Of a stretch of DNA of 64,000 bases, positions 8,397-17,105 are shown in pieces (position 1 is the stretch's first letter; each line of letters starts with the position of its first letter). This stretch comes from an uncultured Kiritimatiellota bacterium (GTDB lineage: Bacteria > Verrucomicrobiota > Kiritimatiellia > RFP12 > DVOR01). Below the pieces are notes generated by a model. The model saw nothing but the letters and a program-made list of their open reading frames with translations, did no database searches and had not been told where the DNA came from. The position numbers and the translations under genes are program-made. The stretch spans positions 1-64,000 of the forward strand of contig CALXMT010000003.1 in assembly GCA_944389545.1 (NCBI GenBank), in the 5' to 3' direction.

Positions 8397-9110
8397 TTAG
8401 GAGACCACGGTGCCGAGGCCGGGTTCGCCGCAGACGACGCGGCGGAGGGAATCGGGGGCGTGGAAGTCGAAGACGACGATGGGGATGTTGTTGTCGCGGC
8501 AGAGGGCGAAGGCGGCGGCGTCCATCACGTGCAGGTCTTTCGCCAGGGCCTCTTGGTAGGTCAGGGCCTCATAACGCGTGGCGGTGGGGTCCTTGGCGGG
8601 GTCGGCGGAGTAGACGCCATCGACCTTGGTGGCCTTGAGGAGGGCATTGGCGCCGATTTCGGCCGCACGGAGGGCCGCGCCGGAGTCGGTGGAGAAGAAG
8701 GGGTTGCCGGTGCCGCCGGCGAAGAGGGCTACGGAGCCTTGGCCCATGAGGCGGATGGCCTCGCGCGCGTCGAAGGGTTGGGCCACCTGCGGCATGGGGC
8801 GCGCCGTCATCGTGACGGCGGGGACGCCGATGCGCTCGAGGGCGTTCTGCACGGCAAGCGCGTTGATGACCGTCGCGAGCATGCCCATCGTGTCGCCCAG
8901 CACGCGGTCGGTGCCGTTGCGCGCGCCGGTCAGGCCGCGGAAGATGTTGCCGCCGCCGATGACCACGCCGACCTCTGCGCCCAAGGCCACCAATTCCGCG
9001 AGGCGCTTGGCCACCTCGGACAAAATCGCCTCGTCATGGCAAGAGTCGGAGGAGCCCTTCAGCACCTCGCCGCTGAGCTTTAGAAGGATTCGTTTATACT
9101 TCAAGGCCAT
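8397..9110 (-). CDS. pyrH: UMP kinase
   Basis: Phosphorylates UMP to UDP in pyrimidine nucleotide synthesis; a cytoplasmic hexamer in known members. The 237-aa protein has KRILLKLSGEVLKG at the N-terminus, GGGNIFRG, the TARPMPQVAQPF segment, GGTGNPFFSTDSGAALRAAEI and DGVYSADP. These fit the bacterial PyrH family. It heads the operon pyrH-frr-KTIKLK gene. Its 5' end and promoter are duplicated about 1 kb upstream (10074-10217). Confidence 0.97.
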   Translation of the reverse strand: MALKYKRILLKLSGEVLKGSSDSCHDEAILSEVAKRLAELVALGAEVGVVIGGGNIFRGLTGARNGTDRVLGDTMGMLATVINALAVQNALERIGVPAVTMTARPMPQVAQPFDAREAIRLMGQGSVALFAGGTGNPFFSTDSGAALRAAEIGANALLKATKVDGVYSADPAKDPTATRYEALTYQEALAKDLHVMDAAAFALCRDNNIPIVVFDFHAPDSLRRVVCGEPGLGTVVS

Positions 9111-9177
9111 CGCGTAACCACTTTCTCACATTGACGTGCCTATTATAGGCCATTTTCCCGTCAACCGCAAGCGTAAA
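9034..9177. repeat. 144-bp direct repeat, copy 1 (pyrH 5' end and promoter)
   Basis: Matches 10074-10217 over 144 bp with only a handful of substitutions, no indels, and a constant offset of 1040 bp. It covers the first codons of pyrH and the promoter. The two copies bracket the AT-rich lipoprotein gene. Confidence 0.9.
9142..9170 (-). promoter_or_regulatory. pyrH promoter (TTGCGG-N17-TATAAT)
   Basis: On the minus strand TTGCGG (9165-9170) is 17 nt from TATAAT (9142-9147), giving a leader of about 25-30 nt before the pyrH ATG at 9110. The same promoter is preserved in the duplicated copy at 10182-10210. Confidence 0.65.
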
Positions 9178-9473
9178 ATGTTGGTTGGGGCGGCGGGGAA
9201 AGTTACACAATAGAGTGGTCAAGGGCTGACAAGGAAAGGAAAGCCCGAATATGTTCCATCTACGATTGCCATCCCCGTGCTTAGGAAAAGGCTCCATCGA
9301 ACGCCACCGGTACCGCCTTCTGCGCCTTCCTGCCCAAATCCACCGACTTCTCCAAGTTAAGCCCTCGCGCGCTTAAACAGACTCATCGTCTCATCGTCCA
9401 CTACCACACTCCCCCAAAAAGGTCTCCTCACCCATACGTATGTTCCAAGTCTTCCCAAACGCTCTGCGCAAAT
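9178..9473. other. Gap without recognised features
   Basis: Between the first direct repeat and the lipoprotein gene. No gene, clear hairpin or repeat module could be identified. It appears less GC-rich than the flanking genes. Confidence 0.5.
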
Positions 9474-10013
9474 CTATTGACATTCTGCCTTTCTATCATC
9501 ACAATGGGGCCACACCTTTTCAGCAAAATCAATTTCCTTTAATCGGGAATCACACTCTTTCTTATCGAAACGTTGTGAGTAAAATCGGAATCTCGGGAAA
9601 TAAGAGAGGTTGGGATTAAGGCGATGATAGAAACACATCAAAATGAACAATCGCTCCTCTGATGACTCGGAACGCCACCACTCCAACTGCAAAAAGTCAT
9701 AACATTCATATTCTGCAAGGAGAAGAATGGATTCCACGCACGTTTCATCGTACATCCCATAAGTTAATCTCCATTTCGCTGAAGATAACGCATCATTGTT
9801 TAGCGTTGTAGAATCAGAGGATTGCCCCATCTCTCTAAGACATTGAAGATAGGTCTTATACACCTCGTGTGCCTTTTGCTCTGAATAGCACAGCTCTGGA
9901 TAACAGTGTTCCGGGTAATAAAGCCTTGAGGTCGTACCATTCACTTGCTTACGTGCGCACCCCACAAGTATTATAACCATGACAAGCACACAGTAAAAAA
10001 GGATCTTCTTCAT
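9474..10013 (-). CDS. AT-rich hypothetical lipoprotein
   Basis: A 179-aa protein with a lipoprotein signal: KK, then hydrophobic residues 4-16 (ILFYCVLVMVIILVG) ending in a lipobox with Cys near 18. The mature part contains repeated Y-P-E-x-C-Y motifs (YYPEHCYPELCYSEQ) and is otherwise unrecognised. The start at 10013 is preferred over 10028 because it opens the signal peptide and has a GAGG-type site upstream. Base composition is clearly more AT-rich than the neighbours, and the gene sits between two direct copies of the pyrH 5' region, suggesting recent acquisition. Confidence 0.75.
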   Translation of the reverse strand: MKKILFYCVLVMVIILVGCARKQVNGTTSRLYYPEHCYPELCYSEQKAHEVYKTYLQCLREMGQSSDSTTLNNDALSSAKWRLTYGMYDETCVESILLLAEYECYDFLQLEWWRSESSEERLFILMCFYHRLNPNLSYFPRFRFYSQRFDKKECDSRLKEIDFAEKVWPHCDDRKAECQ

Positions 10014-10073
10014 CTCAAGCCCCCTCAATTAAATCGTGGTTTATATATAGGCCCAAGTGCAGAAGGGGGAATA

Positions 10074-10217
10074 TCATGGCAGGAGTCGGAGGAGCCCTTC
10101 AGCACCTCGCCGTTGAGCTTCAGAAGGATTCGTTTATACTTCAAGGCCATCGCGTAACCACTTTCTCACACTGACGTGCCTATTATAAGCCATTTTCCCG
10201 CCAACCGCAAGCGTAAA
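10074..10217. repeat. 144-bp direct repeat, copy 2
   Basis: Second copy of 9034-9177, same orientation. It includes a truncated pyrH start (see next entry) and the pyrH promoter pointing into the lipoprotein gene. Confidence 0.9.
10078..10150 (-). pseudogene. Truncated pyrH fragment (first ~24 codons)
   Basis: The minus strand from the ATG at 10150 encodes MALKYKRILLKLNGEVLKG and SSDSC, matching PyrH residues 1-24 except Ser to Asn in the SGE motif. Homology then stops and unrelated sequence follows. The promoter copy upstream is intact and might now drive the lipoprotein gene at 10013. Confidence 0.85.
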
Positions 10218-10410
10218 GTTCTTTGGGCGGCATCGGCCGCCCAAAGAACGGAGAACAGAAAACAGAGCGTGCAGGCCCGCAGGGCCAAACCTTCCACGGC
10301 CACAGAAAACAGAACGCGCGGCAAGCGCGCGACAGGCGAAGCCGTTGTGCAGGGCGGCGCCAGCCGCCGTCCTATATGTCCTATAGGTCCTATATGTCCT
10401 ATATGTCCTC
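10218..10410. repeat. Intergenic repeat mosaic with 9-bp tandem array
   Basis: Contains a GGGCGGC-ATCG-GCCGCCC hairpin followed by GGAGAAC/AGAAAAC heptads, a GTGCAGGCCCGCAGGGCC...CCACGGCCAC module, a GCGCGGCAAGCGCGCGAC hairpin, and at 10369-10410 a 9-bp tandem array (GTCCTATAT units). No gene. Confidence 0.7.
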
Positions 10411-10734
10411 AACACTGTCCGGGGAAAATGGGAACCGCAAAGACGCAACAATGGGCGCGAACCGCTTCGGGCTCCATCGGTCGCTCTGCGGCTTCGCCGC
10501 TGACCGCGACCGCCGCCCTCCGTTTCGCGCCTTGAAGTAAGGAATGGAAAGGATGTGGGGCGAAGCCCCTCCGTAAAAACTGAACTTTCAAGTTCCCAAA
10601 TTTCCTCATCCCCCTTTTGAGCGCCCCTTTAGGGGCGCGATAGCGTGGAAATCCCAAGGGCGGCGAGGGAACGATGGAGCCCGCAGGGTTTCCACGCAAG
10701 ACCGTCTTTGCGGAAAAACTTCTCCGGACACTAC
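10411..10734. mobile_element. MITE-like composite element, copy 1
   Basis: About 324 bp bounded by imperfect terminal inverted repeats: left CAACACTGTCCGGGGAAAA...ACCGCAAAGACGC, right (reverse complement) GTGTCCGGAGAAGTTTTTCCG then CAAAGACGGTC. The interior carries a GCGAACCGCTTCGGGCTCC block, a TCCAA-rich spacer and a GCGATAGCGTGGAAAT block. No coding capacity or transposase. It is close to copies at 35536, 51681 and 54605. Confidence 0.75.
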
Positions 10735-10773
10735 CTGGAGGGTATTGTACAAGGCCCGCTTTATGTAGGAATA

Positions 10774-10782
10774 TGTTAAACT
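10774..10782 (+). promoter_or_regulatory. Extended -10 promoter (TGTTAAACT)
   Basis: TGT-TAAACT lies 38 nt before the ATG at 10821. No convincing -35 is seen. It is placed just after the MITE-like element. Confidence 0.4.
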
Positions 10783-10820
10783 GATGGCAGTGAACGGTCA
10801 CACCGGAAAGGAGCACGTCC

Positions 10821-11123
10821 ATGGAAAAGTTCTACAATCCCTTTGAGAAGATTGAACCGGTCATCAAAGCGTTGGCAGAGCTGGACACCCCGCTTAGGCC
10901 GGGGTGGATTCTTAGCATCTGTGGCTTGTTGCCCGCCATCTACCCCTCCGAGCGCTCCGAGCAGTTCGAGCCTTACATACTCAATCACAAGCCCAGCATG
11001 GACGAGTTGGTCGCCATTGCCAAAGGTTACATGGACGGGGATGGCGTCCCAGAATATGGCGAGTATCTGTGGTTCAACATCCCCGAAGAGTGGCTCAACA
11101 AGTTCGGTCTGACGCGTGAATGA
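10821..11123 (+). CDS. Small hypothetical protein, 100 aa
   Basis: Unrecognised acidic cytoplasmic protein without signal peptide or membrane span. The ATG at 10821 has a good ribosome-binding site (GGAAAGGAG, about 8 nt upstream). It contains a single Cys and a C-terminal half rich in Glu, Tyr and Trp (EYGEYLWFNIPEEWLNKFG). It stands alone between repeat arrays. The good start site and non-repeat sequence support a real gene. Confidence 0.65.
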   Translation: MEKFYNPFEKIEPVIKALAELDTPLRPGWILSICGLLPAIYPSERSEQFEPYILNHKPSMDELVAIAKGYMDGDGVPEYGEYLWFNIPEEWLNKFGLTRE

Positions 11124-11373
11124 GCCCCTCAAGGATTCCCCGAAGGCCTAAGCCAACGGCTTCGTCCCTCGCCTGCGCCGAGTCTTCCCCTTCGCCGCAC
11201 CCTCGCACGTCTGCGACGTGCCAACAGGTAGCGCGGTAGGACATATAGGACCTATAGGACGACTAGGACGGCGGCTGACGCCGCTTGGACAACGGCTTCG
11301 CCTGTCGCCCCGCAGGGGCGTTCCAATCAGCGAATCAGCGAATCAGCTAATCAGCGGGGCGCGTGAGCGCCCC
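11124..11373. repeat. Intergenic gap with 9-bp and 8-bp tandem arrays
   Basis: Holds a TAGGAC 9-mer array at 11237-11269, a CGCCCCGCAGGGGCG hairpin near 11307, and four units of AATCAGCG at 11325-11356, matched by the inverse GGCTGATT array at 56325-56358. No gene. Confidence 0.7.
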
Positions 11374-12354
11374 TCAACGGGCGTAGGGGCAGCGGACGAG
11401 GTGGCGGCCGACGGGGTGGAGGTCGGGCGGGGTCTCGGCGCACTCGGGGTGGGCCTGGTCGCAACGTTCGGCGAAGCGGCAGCCGACGGCGAAGTTGCCG
11501 GGGCTGGGGACTTGGCCGGGGATGGCTTTGAGGCGGCGGCCGCGGGTGGCGTGGCTGGGGAGGGCCTCGAGGAGGGCGCGGGCGTAGGGGTGTTTGGGGC
11601 CGGCGAAGAAGTCCTTGGCATCGGCCTGCTCGACGATCTGGCCGGCGTACATGACGGCGACGCGGTCGGCCATTTTGTAGACGACGCCCATGTCGTGGGT
11701 GATGAAGATCATGCCGGAGTCCTTGCGGTGGAGCTGGAGCATGAGTTCGAGGACCTGGGCCTGGATGGTGACGTCGAGGGCGGTGGTGGGTTCGTCGGCG
11801 ATGACGAGCTGGGGCTCGAGGATGAGGCACATGGCGATCATGACGCGCTGCTGCATGCCGCCGGAGAGCTCGTAGGGGTAGGCGCGGATGGCGACCTGGG
11901 GATTCTGGATGCCGACTTTGCCAAGCCATTCGAGGGCTTTGGCGCGGGCGGCGTCGCGGGGGAGTTCGGGGTCGTGGATGAGGAGGGCCTCGATGATTTG
12001 GTCGCCGATGCGGACGAGGGGGGAGAGGGCGGTCATGGGGTCCTGGAAGATGACGCCGATGCGTTTGCCGCGGTATTTGCGCATCTCCTTGATGGGGAGC
12101 TGGAGGAGATCGGTGCCCTCGAAGAGGATCTCGCCGGAGAGGATTTTGGAGGGGGGCGAGGGGAGGAGGCGGGGGATGCACATGGAGCTGACGGATTTGC
12201 CGCAGCCGGACTCGCCGACGATGCAGAGGATCTCGCCGCGGTGGACGTCGAAGGAGACGTCTTGGACGGTGGTGACGGCCTTGCGGGTCTCGTCGTTCTC
12301 GAAGGCGATGGTGAGGTGCTTGACCTGGAGAAGGGGTTGCTCGGAATCGGACAT
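11374..12354 (-). CDS. Oligopeptide/dipeptide ABC transporter ATP-binding protein (OppD-like)
   Basis: Powers uptake across the inner membrane from the cytoplasmic face. The sequence shows Walker A GESGCGKS near residue 42, a Q-loop in VIFQDPMTALSP, signature ELSGGMQQR, Walker B LVIADEPTTALD and the switch ITHD. The C-terminal oligopeptide-type extension with CRFAERC...HPEC and ...VRCPY cysteines is typical of OppD/DppD and may hold an Fe-S cluster. The ATG at 12354 (GAGG upstream) is preferred to the overlapping GTG at 12366. It follows the permease gene; no OppF-like partner is present here. Confidence 0.93.
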   Translation of the reverse strand: MSDSEQPLLQVKHLTIAFENDETRKAVTTVQDVSFDVHRGEILCIVGESGCGKSVSSMCIPRLLPSPPSKILSGEILFEGTDLLQLPIKEMRKYRGKRIGVIFQDPMTALSPLVRIGDQIIEALLIHDPELPRDAARAKALEWLGKVGIQNPQVAIRAYPYELSGGMQQRVMIAMCLILEPQLVIADEPTTALDVTIQAQVLELMLQLHRKDSGMIFITHDMGVVYKMADRVAVMYAGQIVEQADAKDFFAGPKHPYARALLEALPSHATRGRRLKAIPGQVPSPGNFAVGCRFAERCDQAHPECAETPPDLHPVGRHLVRCPYAR

Positions 12355-12362
12355 GGCGGGCC

Positions 12363-14780
12363 TCACTGGAGTTTGCTGAAGGGTTTGGGGTCAAAGGCGT
12401 TGCGGACGCCTTCGCCGACCATGACGGTGAGGAACATGACGGTGAAGATGGCCAGGGAGGGGAAGAGGATGAGCCACCAGGCCTCACGGTGGGTCTGGGC
12501 TTGGTTGAGGAGCTCGCCCCAGCTGGGGGTGAGGGGCGGCAGGCCGAAGCCCAGGAAGTCCAGGGAGACGAGGGCGCTGATGGCACCGACGAGGAGGAAG
12601 GGGAAGAGGGTGATGATGGGGGTGAGGGCGTTGGGGAGGATGTGGCGGAAGATGATGCGGGCGTTGCTCAGGCCTTGGCAACGGGCGGCGGCGACGAAGG
12701 GCCGGTCACGCAGGCGGAAGAACTCGGCACGCATATAGTAGGAGAGGCCGAGCCAGCAGAAGAGTCCGTAGACCAAGAGCAGGAGCCAGAAGCTTTGGCC
12801 GAAGATGGAGCCGACGAGGACCATGATGTAGAGGAAGGGCAGGGCGGCCCAAATCTCGGTGAAGCGCTGCATGCAGATATCGACCTTGCCGCCGAAGTAG
12901 CCCTGGATGGAGCCGATGAGCATGCCGATGAGGGTGGCGGCGAAGGCCAAGAGCAGACCGAAGCTCATGGCGATGCGGGTGGCGTAGACGATGCGGGCGA
13001 AGACGTCGCGCCCGGATTGGTCGAGGCCGAAGAGATGCTCGCCGGAGGGCGGGAAGGGGAAGCGGATATTGTTGCCGGAGAGGACCTGATAGGTGGGGCT
13101 GGCCTCGTCGGCGAAGTAGACCTGGGCATCCTTGGCGGTGAGGTCGCCGACGGGGCGGACGTTGAGGCGCTTGCCGGCGGCGGTCTCCCAGTGGGCGGGG
13201 TCGGGGCGGACGGCGGTGCCGGCCTTGCCGAGCTCGGGGTGGTCGAGGACCAGGCGGCCGGAGAAGAAGACGGCGGGGTTGGGGAGGGCGAGCTTGGGTT
13301 CGCCGTCAACGACCCACCGGCCGTCGACACGGCGGACGATGTCGCCGGAGACCGCGATGCCCTCCGCGCCCTTGTAGTCGCCGCGCAGTTTGCCGCCGGT
13401 GATGAGGAGGACGTTGGCGAGGGGTTTGCCATCGGCGGTTTCCCAGCGTTCGGGGACCTGCACGGCGGGGGTGCCGGCCTTGCCGAGGGGGCCATCCTGC
13501 GCGAGTTTGCCGTCTTTGAGGAGGGCGGCATCGACGGGCTTGCCGTCCATTTCCCAGTGCGCGGGGACTTGGCGGACGGGGGTGCCGAGTGTGCCCTGCG
13601 GGCAGTCTTGGGCGAGGCGGCCTTCGAAGACCAGGGTGGGGTCCTTGAGGGTCTCGGCGCCGACTTCCCAGTTGGGATAGGCGAGGATGGCCTGTGCGCC
13701 GGCCTTGCCTTGGGGCAGGTCTTGGGCGAGGGTGGCGATGGTGAGGTCGATGCCGTAGGGGATGGGCTTGCCCTCGGCGTTCACCCAGCGGCGGGGAACG
13801 AAGGTGACGGGGGTGCCGGCGGGGCCGTAGTCGGAGGTCTGGGTGAGCTTGCCGTTGAGGATGGGGACGCCGCTGTTTTTGGGCGCGGCATCGTCGCGGA
13901 CGGTGTCGTAGAAGCTCATGTTGGCCCACTTCTTGAGGGCGGCCAAGAGCTTGTCGTCGGGCTGGCTGTCGCTCTGCTCCGGCAGGAAGCGGAGTTCGCC
14001 GGGGCGGCCATCATCGTCGAAGTCGCGGGTGAAGGCGAAGGTGCGGGTGGGCAGGAAGCGCTCGCCGTCGGCGAGGCGGAGGGTGACGCGCAGGGTGCGG
14101 GTGGACCCTTCGCCGATCGCGGTGGGGGCGAGGGTGAGCGAGAGGCGCTTCCACGGGAGGTCGTGGCCCGCGGCGGGTGCGACGGTGGTCTCGTAGGGGC
14201 CGAGGTCTTCGCCGCCGATGCGGCGCGCAATCTCGTCGGCAAGTTTTGGGGTGACGTCGATGAAGTCGTAGAGGCTGATTTGGCCATCGCGCAGGTCACG
14301 CGAGGAGGTCTGCTTGGGGAAGAATTGGAGGCAGTTGTCCTGGCGGACGATGGCGAGGTCTTGGGTAAGGTTGAAGCGGCCGACGGGCTGGGTGGGGACG
14401 AGGGTGAGGGTGACGATTTTGTCGCGCTCCAGGTCCTTGGTGTCGAGCGTTTCGTCGGGGCTGTAGGGGATGGGGGCGAAGAGGGCGTAGTTGTCGGGGT
14501 TCTGGGTGAAGACCTCGCTGCGGACGAACTCGCGGTAGTTGACGTAGACGCGTTCGCCGGTGGCATCCAGGACGGCCTGCGGGGGGAGCTCGCGGAGGAA
14601 GGGGAAGTAGGTCTCGCCGTCAAAGCGCATCATGAGCGGCTTGCCGTTGCAGATGAGCTCGGCGCAGAGGCTGAGCACGTAGATCAGGCACAATAGGCAA
14701 AGCGACCAGAAGGCGACGCGGCTGCGGCGGAATCGCTCGAGGCGTTTCTTGGTGAGGGGGGAGAGGGTGAAGAGCGTCAT
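12363..14780 (-). CDS. OppC/YejE-like ABC permease with large periplasmic repeat insertion
   Basis: Inner-membrane permease, 805 aa, more than twice the usual 300-350. It has an N-terminal span (about residues 21-38) and a YejE-like stretch (GKPLMMRFDGETYFP). A long periplasmic part contains six degenerate repeats of 37-45 residues (about 305-547) built on GKLAQD..GKAGTP..VP..WE..GKP. Then comes the normal C-terminal permease with LFGLDQSGRDVFARIVY, five or so membrane spans, and the EAA-type loop AAARCQGLSNARIIFRHILPN. The ATG at 14780 has GAGGA upstream. No OppA or OppB homologue lies in the operon. The permease assignment is firm; the role of the insertion is unknown. Confidence 0.9.
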   Translation of the reverse strand: MTLFTLSPLTKKRLERFRRSRVAFWSLCLLCLIYVLSLCAELICNGKPLMMRFDGETYFPFLRELPPQAVLDATGERVYVNYREFVRSEVFTQNPDNYALFAPIPYSPDETLDTKDLERDKIVTLTLVPTQPVGRFNLTQDLAIVRQDNCLQFFPKQTSSRDLRDGQISLYDFIDVTPKLADEIARRIGGEDLGPYETTVAPAAGHDLPWKRLSLTLAPTAIGEGSTRTLRVTLRLADGERFLPTRTFAFTRDFDDDGRPGELRFLPEQSDSQPDDKLLAALKKWANMSFYDTVRDDAAPKNSGVPILNGKLTQTSDYGPAGTPVTFVPRRWVNAEGKPIPYGIDLTIATLAQDLPQGKAGAQAILAYPNWEVGAETLKDPTLVFEGRLAQDCPQGTLGTPVRQVPAHWEMDGKPVDAALLKDGKLAQDGPLGKAGTPAVQVPERWETADGKPLANVLLITGGKLRGDYKGAEGIAVSGDIVRRVDGRWVVDGEPKLALPNPAVFFSGRLVLDHPELGKAGTAVRPDPAHWETAAGKRLNVRPVGDLTAKDAQVYFADEASPTYQVLSGNNIRFPFPPSGEHLFGLDQSGRDVFARIVYATRIAMSFGLLLAFAATLIGMLIGSIQGYFGGKVDICMQRFTEIWAALPFLYIMVLVGSIFGQSFWLLLLVYGLFCWLGLSYYMRAEFFRLRDRPFVAAARCQGLSNARIIFRHILPNALTPIITLFPFLLVGAISALVSLDFLGFGLPPLTPSWGELLNQAQTHREAWWLILFPSLAIFTVMFLTVMVGEGVRNAFDPKPFSKLQ

Positions 14781-14799
14781 GGTGCAGGTCCTCGGCGGT

Positions 14800-16806
14800 T
14801 CAAGGGGCGGTTGCGGTGCCGTTGTCCATCTGAAGCAACTCCAAGACAGGGGCGGAGAGTCCATCGGCGCCTTGGATTTGGCGGGGGAAGTAGCGCACGG
14901 GCACGACGGTCTTGGGTGTGCCGTCGGGGTTCGATTCGGTCACGCGGCGGCCGCGCGCGTCAAAGTGGTCCACCTCCGTCTTCCCGGGGCGGTGGCGCTC
15001 CCAGCCCAGGAGCGTGCCGTCGGCGTCGTAGCGGTAGTCATCGCGCCAGTTCTTGAAGGTGGTCAGCAGGGGGTCTTCATAGACGAACCCGCTCTCGGGC
15101 GCGGTGTAGTCGACGCTCACCAGGCGGTCGCCCTCGTAGAAGCGGCGCTCGTTGGTGAGGAACCGGAAGCTGACGAAGGCGGGGGCCGAGACCGTGCCAT
15201 CGGGGCGGACGGCCACGCAGGCGAGGTCGACGCGGCGAGAGGGGCGGCCATCGCGCGTGTAGGGCGCGTGCCAGGCCACCTCAAGGGTTGTCAAGGCGCC
15301 GTCGGAGGTCAGGGGCTTGATGCGAATCTTCTCAGGGTCGCCGCCCACGATGAACCAACGGAAGGAGCAGCCGGGCGCCTGCGCGGCCACGGTGAGGCTC
15401 CGCCAGCGGGCCGTGCCGCGGAAGACGCGGGTGATGCACTGCGGCGTGTCGGCAAGGGCCTCGGAGCCGACAGCATCGAAGAACTCCACGCCGACGAGCG
15501 GCGCGCGCTCCATCCGCACCGAGAGGGCGAGGGGCGGCGGCAAGGTCGCGGGTGTGAGGGCGTGCGCGGCCTTGAGGAAGGCCTCCTTGTCGATCCGCTT
15601 CGGGTCGAAGGCGGTCGGGTGGGCCGCCGCGCTGAAGTAGTCCGGCGCGCCCTTTTGGCTCTGTCGGAGCAGACGCTGGATGGTGGGCACCAAGAGGCCG
15701 TTGCGCTCGATGGCTTCCTTGGTCTCCGGTGTAAAGGCGGCGAAGGCGGCCAGGATGAGCTCGGTCAGCTCGCGCTGGGCCTCGGCGGCGTTGGGTTTCT
15801 CGTTGGTGAGGTCGGTGGAGGGGATGAAGGCGGTGTTGTTCCCCACCAACAGGTCGCCTGTCCCGCGCGTGTAGTCCAGCGTGACGTCATAGACGTAGAG
15901 TTGGTTGGCGGCGGCCAGGCGCGCGGCCAGGCCGATGGCGTTGGGGGTGGTGGCGATCTTGCGGGGCAGGGTCCGCCAGAAGGGCGTCGCCGCCATCGCC
16001 AGGATGGAGTTGCCCACCGTCATCAAGGGGCGGACGCCCGTGGAGAAGATGCCGTTCGCCTCGCCTTGATGCGCGCCGGCACGGACGGCGTCCTCGCCGT
16101 AGACCACGGGGGTCAGGCCGGGGAAGGCTTCGTAGCGCGCCGCGCCGCGATCCTCGTCGCGGTTGACATACAGCACGCCTTCGTAGGCCGTGGGATTGGC
16201 TTTCATCCAGGGGCCGACGAGGTCGGGGCAGGGGCCGGCGTAGGCCTTGTCTTGGATGGCGGCGTCCATCCGCGGCCGCAGGAGGGTGGTCATGAAACCG
16301 CCGCGCGCGGGGTCCCACTCCCACTGCGTGTCGGCGGCGTCCACGATGGCCTCTTCGCCGGCGGGCACCTCGCGCACGATGGCCGCGCTCAAGGTGGCGT
16401 TGCGGGGCGGATTCGCGGCCAACGTCTTCGCACGGGCCTCAATCTCGGAGAAACGCGGCAGGCCCCAGAGCGTGGCGAGGTCGGAATCGGAACGCAATTT
16501 GCGCGTGTCGGTAAAGCCGAGTTCCACGGCCTTGGCGAGCAGATCCAGCGCCTCTTCGGTGCGGTTGTCGCGGGCGCAGACGCAGGCGACGTTGTAGTGC
16601 CAGTTTGCGTCGTTCGGGAAGAGTTTCGCGGCCGCGCGCGCCGCCGTTTCCGCGGCGAAGAGGTCGCCGCGTTGCGCCGCGCCGATGAACTGTTGCAAGT
16701 AGAAGAGGTGCCGCGGGAAAAGCCGTGGCATGTCAAAAACCGACTGCGCCCCTGCAACGCCTGCAAACGCAAGCGCCGCAAGCGCGACCAAACGCTTCCA
16801 TCCCAT
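14800..16806 (-). CDS. Secreted TPR-containing protein of unknown function
   Basis: A 668-aa exported protein. The signal peptide is at residues 1-20 (GWKRLVALAALAFAGVAGAQ). A short TPR-like helical pair (about 30-90: AAETAARAAAKLFPNDANWHYNVACVCARDNRTEEALDLLAKAVELG) is followed by a large region without recognised domains, ending with RHS/YD-like pieces (DDYRYDADGTLLGWERHRPGKTEVDHFDARGRR) that resemble single YD repeats. The start is uncertain: 16806 (AGGA upstream) is used, 16824 is an alternative. It is first in the operon with the permease (19 bp gap), so it may serve the same transporter, but it is not a typical OppA. Confidence 0.75.
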   Translation of the reverse strand: MGWKRLVALAALAFAGVAGAQSVFDMPRLFPRHLFYLQQFIGAAQRGDLFAAETAARAAAKLFPNDANWHYNVACVCARDNRTEEALDLLAKAVELGFTDTRKLRSDSDLATLWGLPRFSEIEARAKTLAANPPRNATLSAAIVREVPAGEEAIVDAADTQWEWDPARGGFMTTLLRPRMDAAIQDKAYAGPCPDLVGPWMKANPTAYEGVLYVNRDEDRGAARYEAFPGLTPVVYGEDAVRAGAHQGEANGIFSTGVRPLMTVGNSILAMAATPFWRTLPRKIATTPNAIGLAARLAAANQLYVYDVTLDYTRGTGDLLVGNNTAFIPSTDLTNEKPNAAEAQRELTELILAAFAAFTPETKEAIERNGLLVPTIQRLLRQSQKGAPDYFSAAAHPTAFDPKRIDKEAFLKAAHALTPATLPPPLALSVRMERAPLVGVEFFDAVGSEALADTPQCITRVFRGTARWRSLTVAAQAPGCSFRWFIVGGDPEKIRIKPLTSDGALTTLEVAWHAPYTRDGRPSRRVDLACVAVRPDGTVSAPAFVSFRFLTNERRFYEGDRLVSVDYTAPESGFVYEDPLLTTFKNWRDDYRYDADGTLLGWERHRPGKTEVDHFDARGRRVTESNPDGTPKTVVPVRYFPRQIQGADGLSAPVLELLQMDNGTATAP

Positions 16807-16824
16807 TCTGTGTCCTGTTGTCAT

Positions 16825-17105
16825 TGTGGCCTTGTCCGCATTCCGATTCATATGCTACCACATTCCCCTGTCCCGCGCAAAGGGGGCGGCTTGCGCCGCC
16901 CCGGAGAACAGAGAACGGAGAACGGAGCGTGCAGGCCCGAAGGGCCAAACCTTCCACGGCCACAGAGCGCGCGTCAAGCGCGACAGGCGAAGCCGGAGGT
17001 AAACTTCCAATCGTGCGTCCTGCGTGCGGTAGCACGCCAAAAATCTGCCCTAATCTGCGAAATCTGCGGTTCCTAACACTGGCTGTCCACTGCGGGGCGC
17101 CTTGT
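16825..17105. repeat. Intergenic repeat mosaic
   Basis: Contains a GGGGGCGGC-TTGC-GCCGCCCC hairpin (16882-16902) followed by GGAGAACAGAGAACG heptads, a GTGCAGGCCCGAAGGGCC...CCACGGCCAC module, a GGCGAAGCC hairpin, a GCGTGC-GGTA-GCACGC hairpin and ATCTGC repeats (17036-17076). No gene. Confidence 0.7.
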
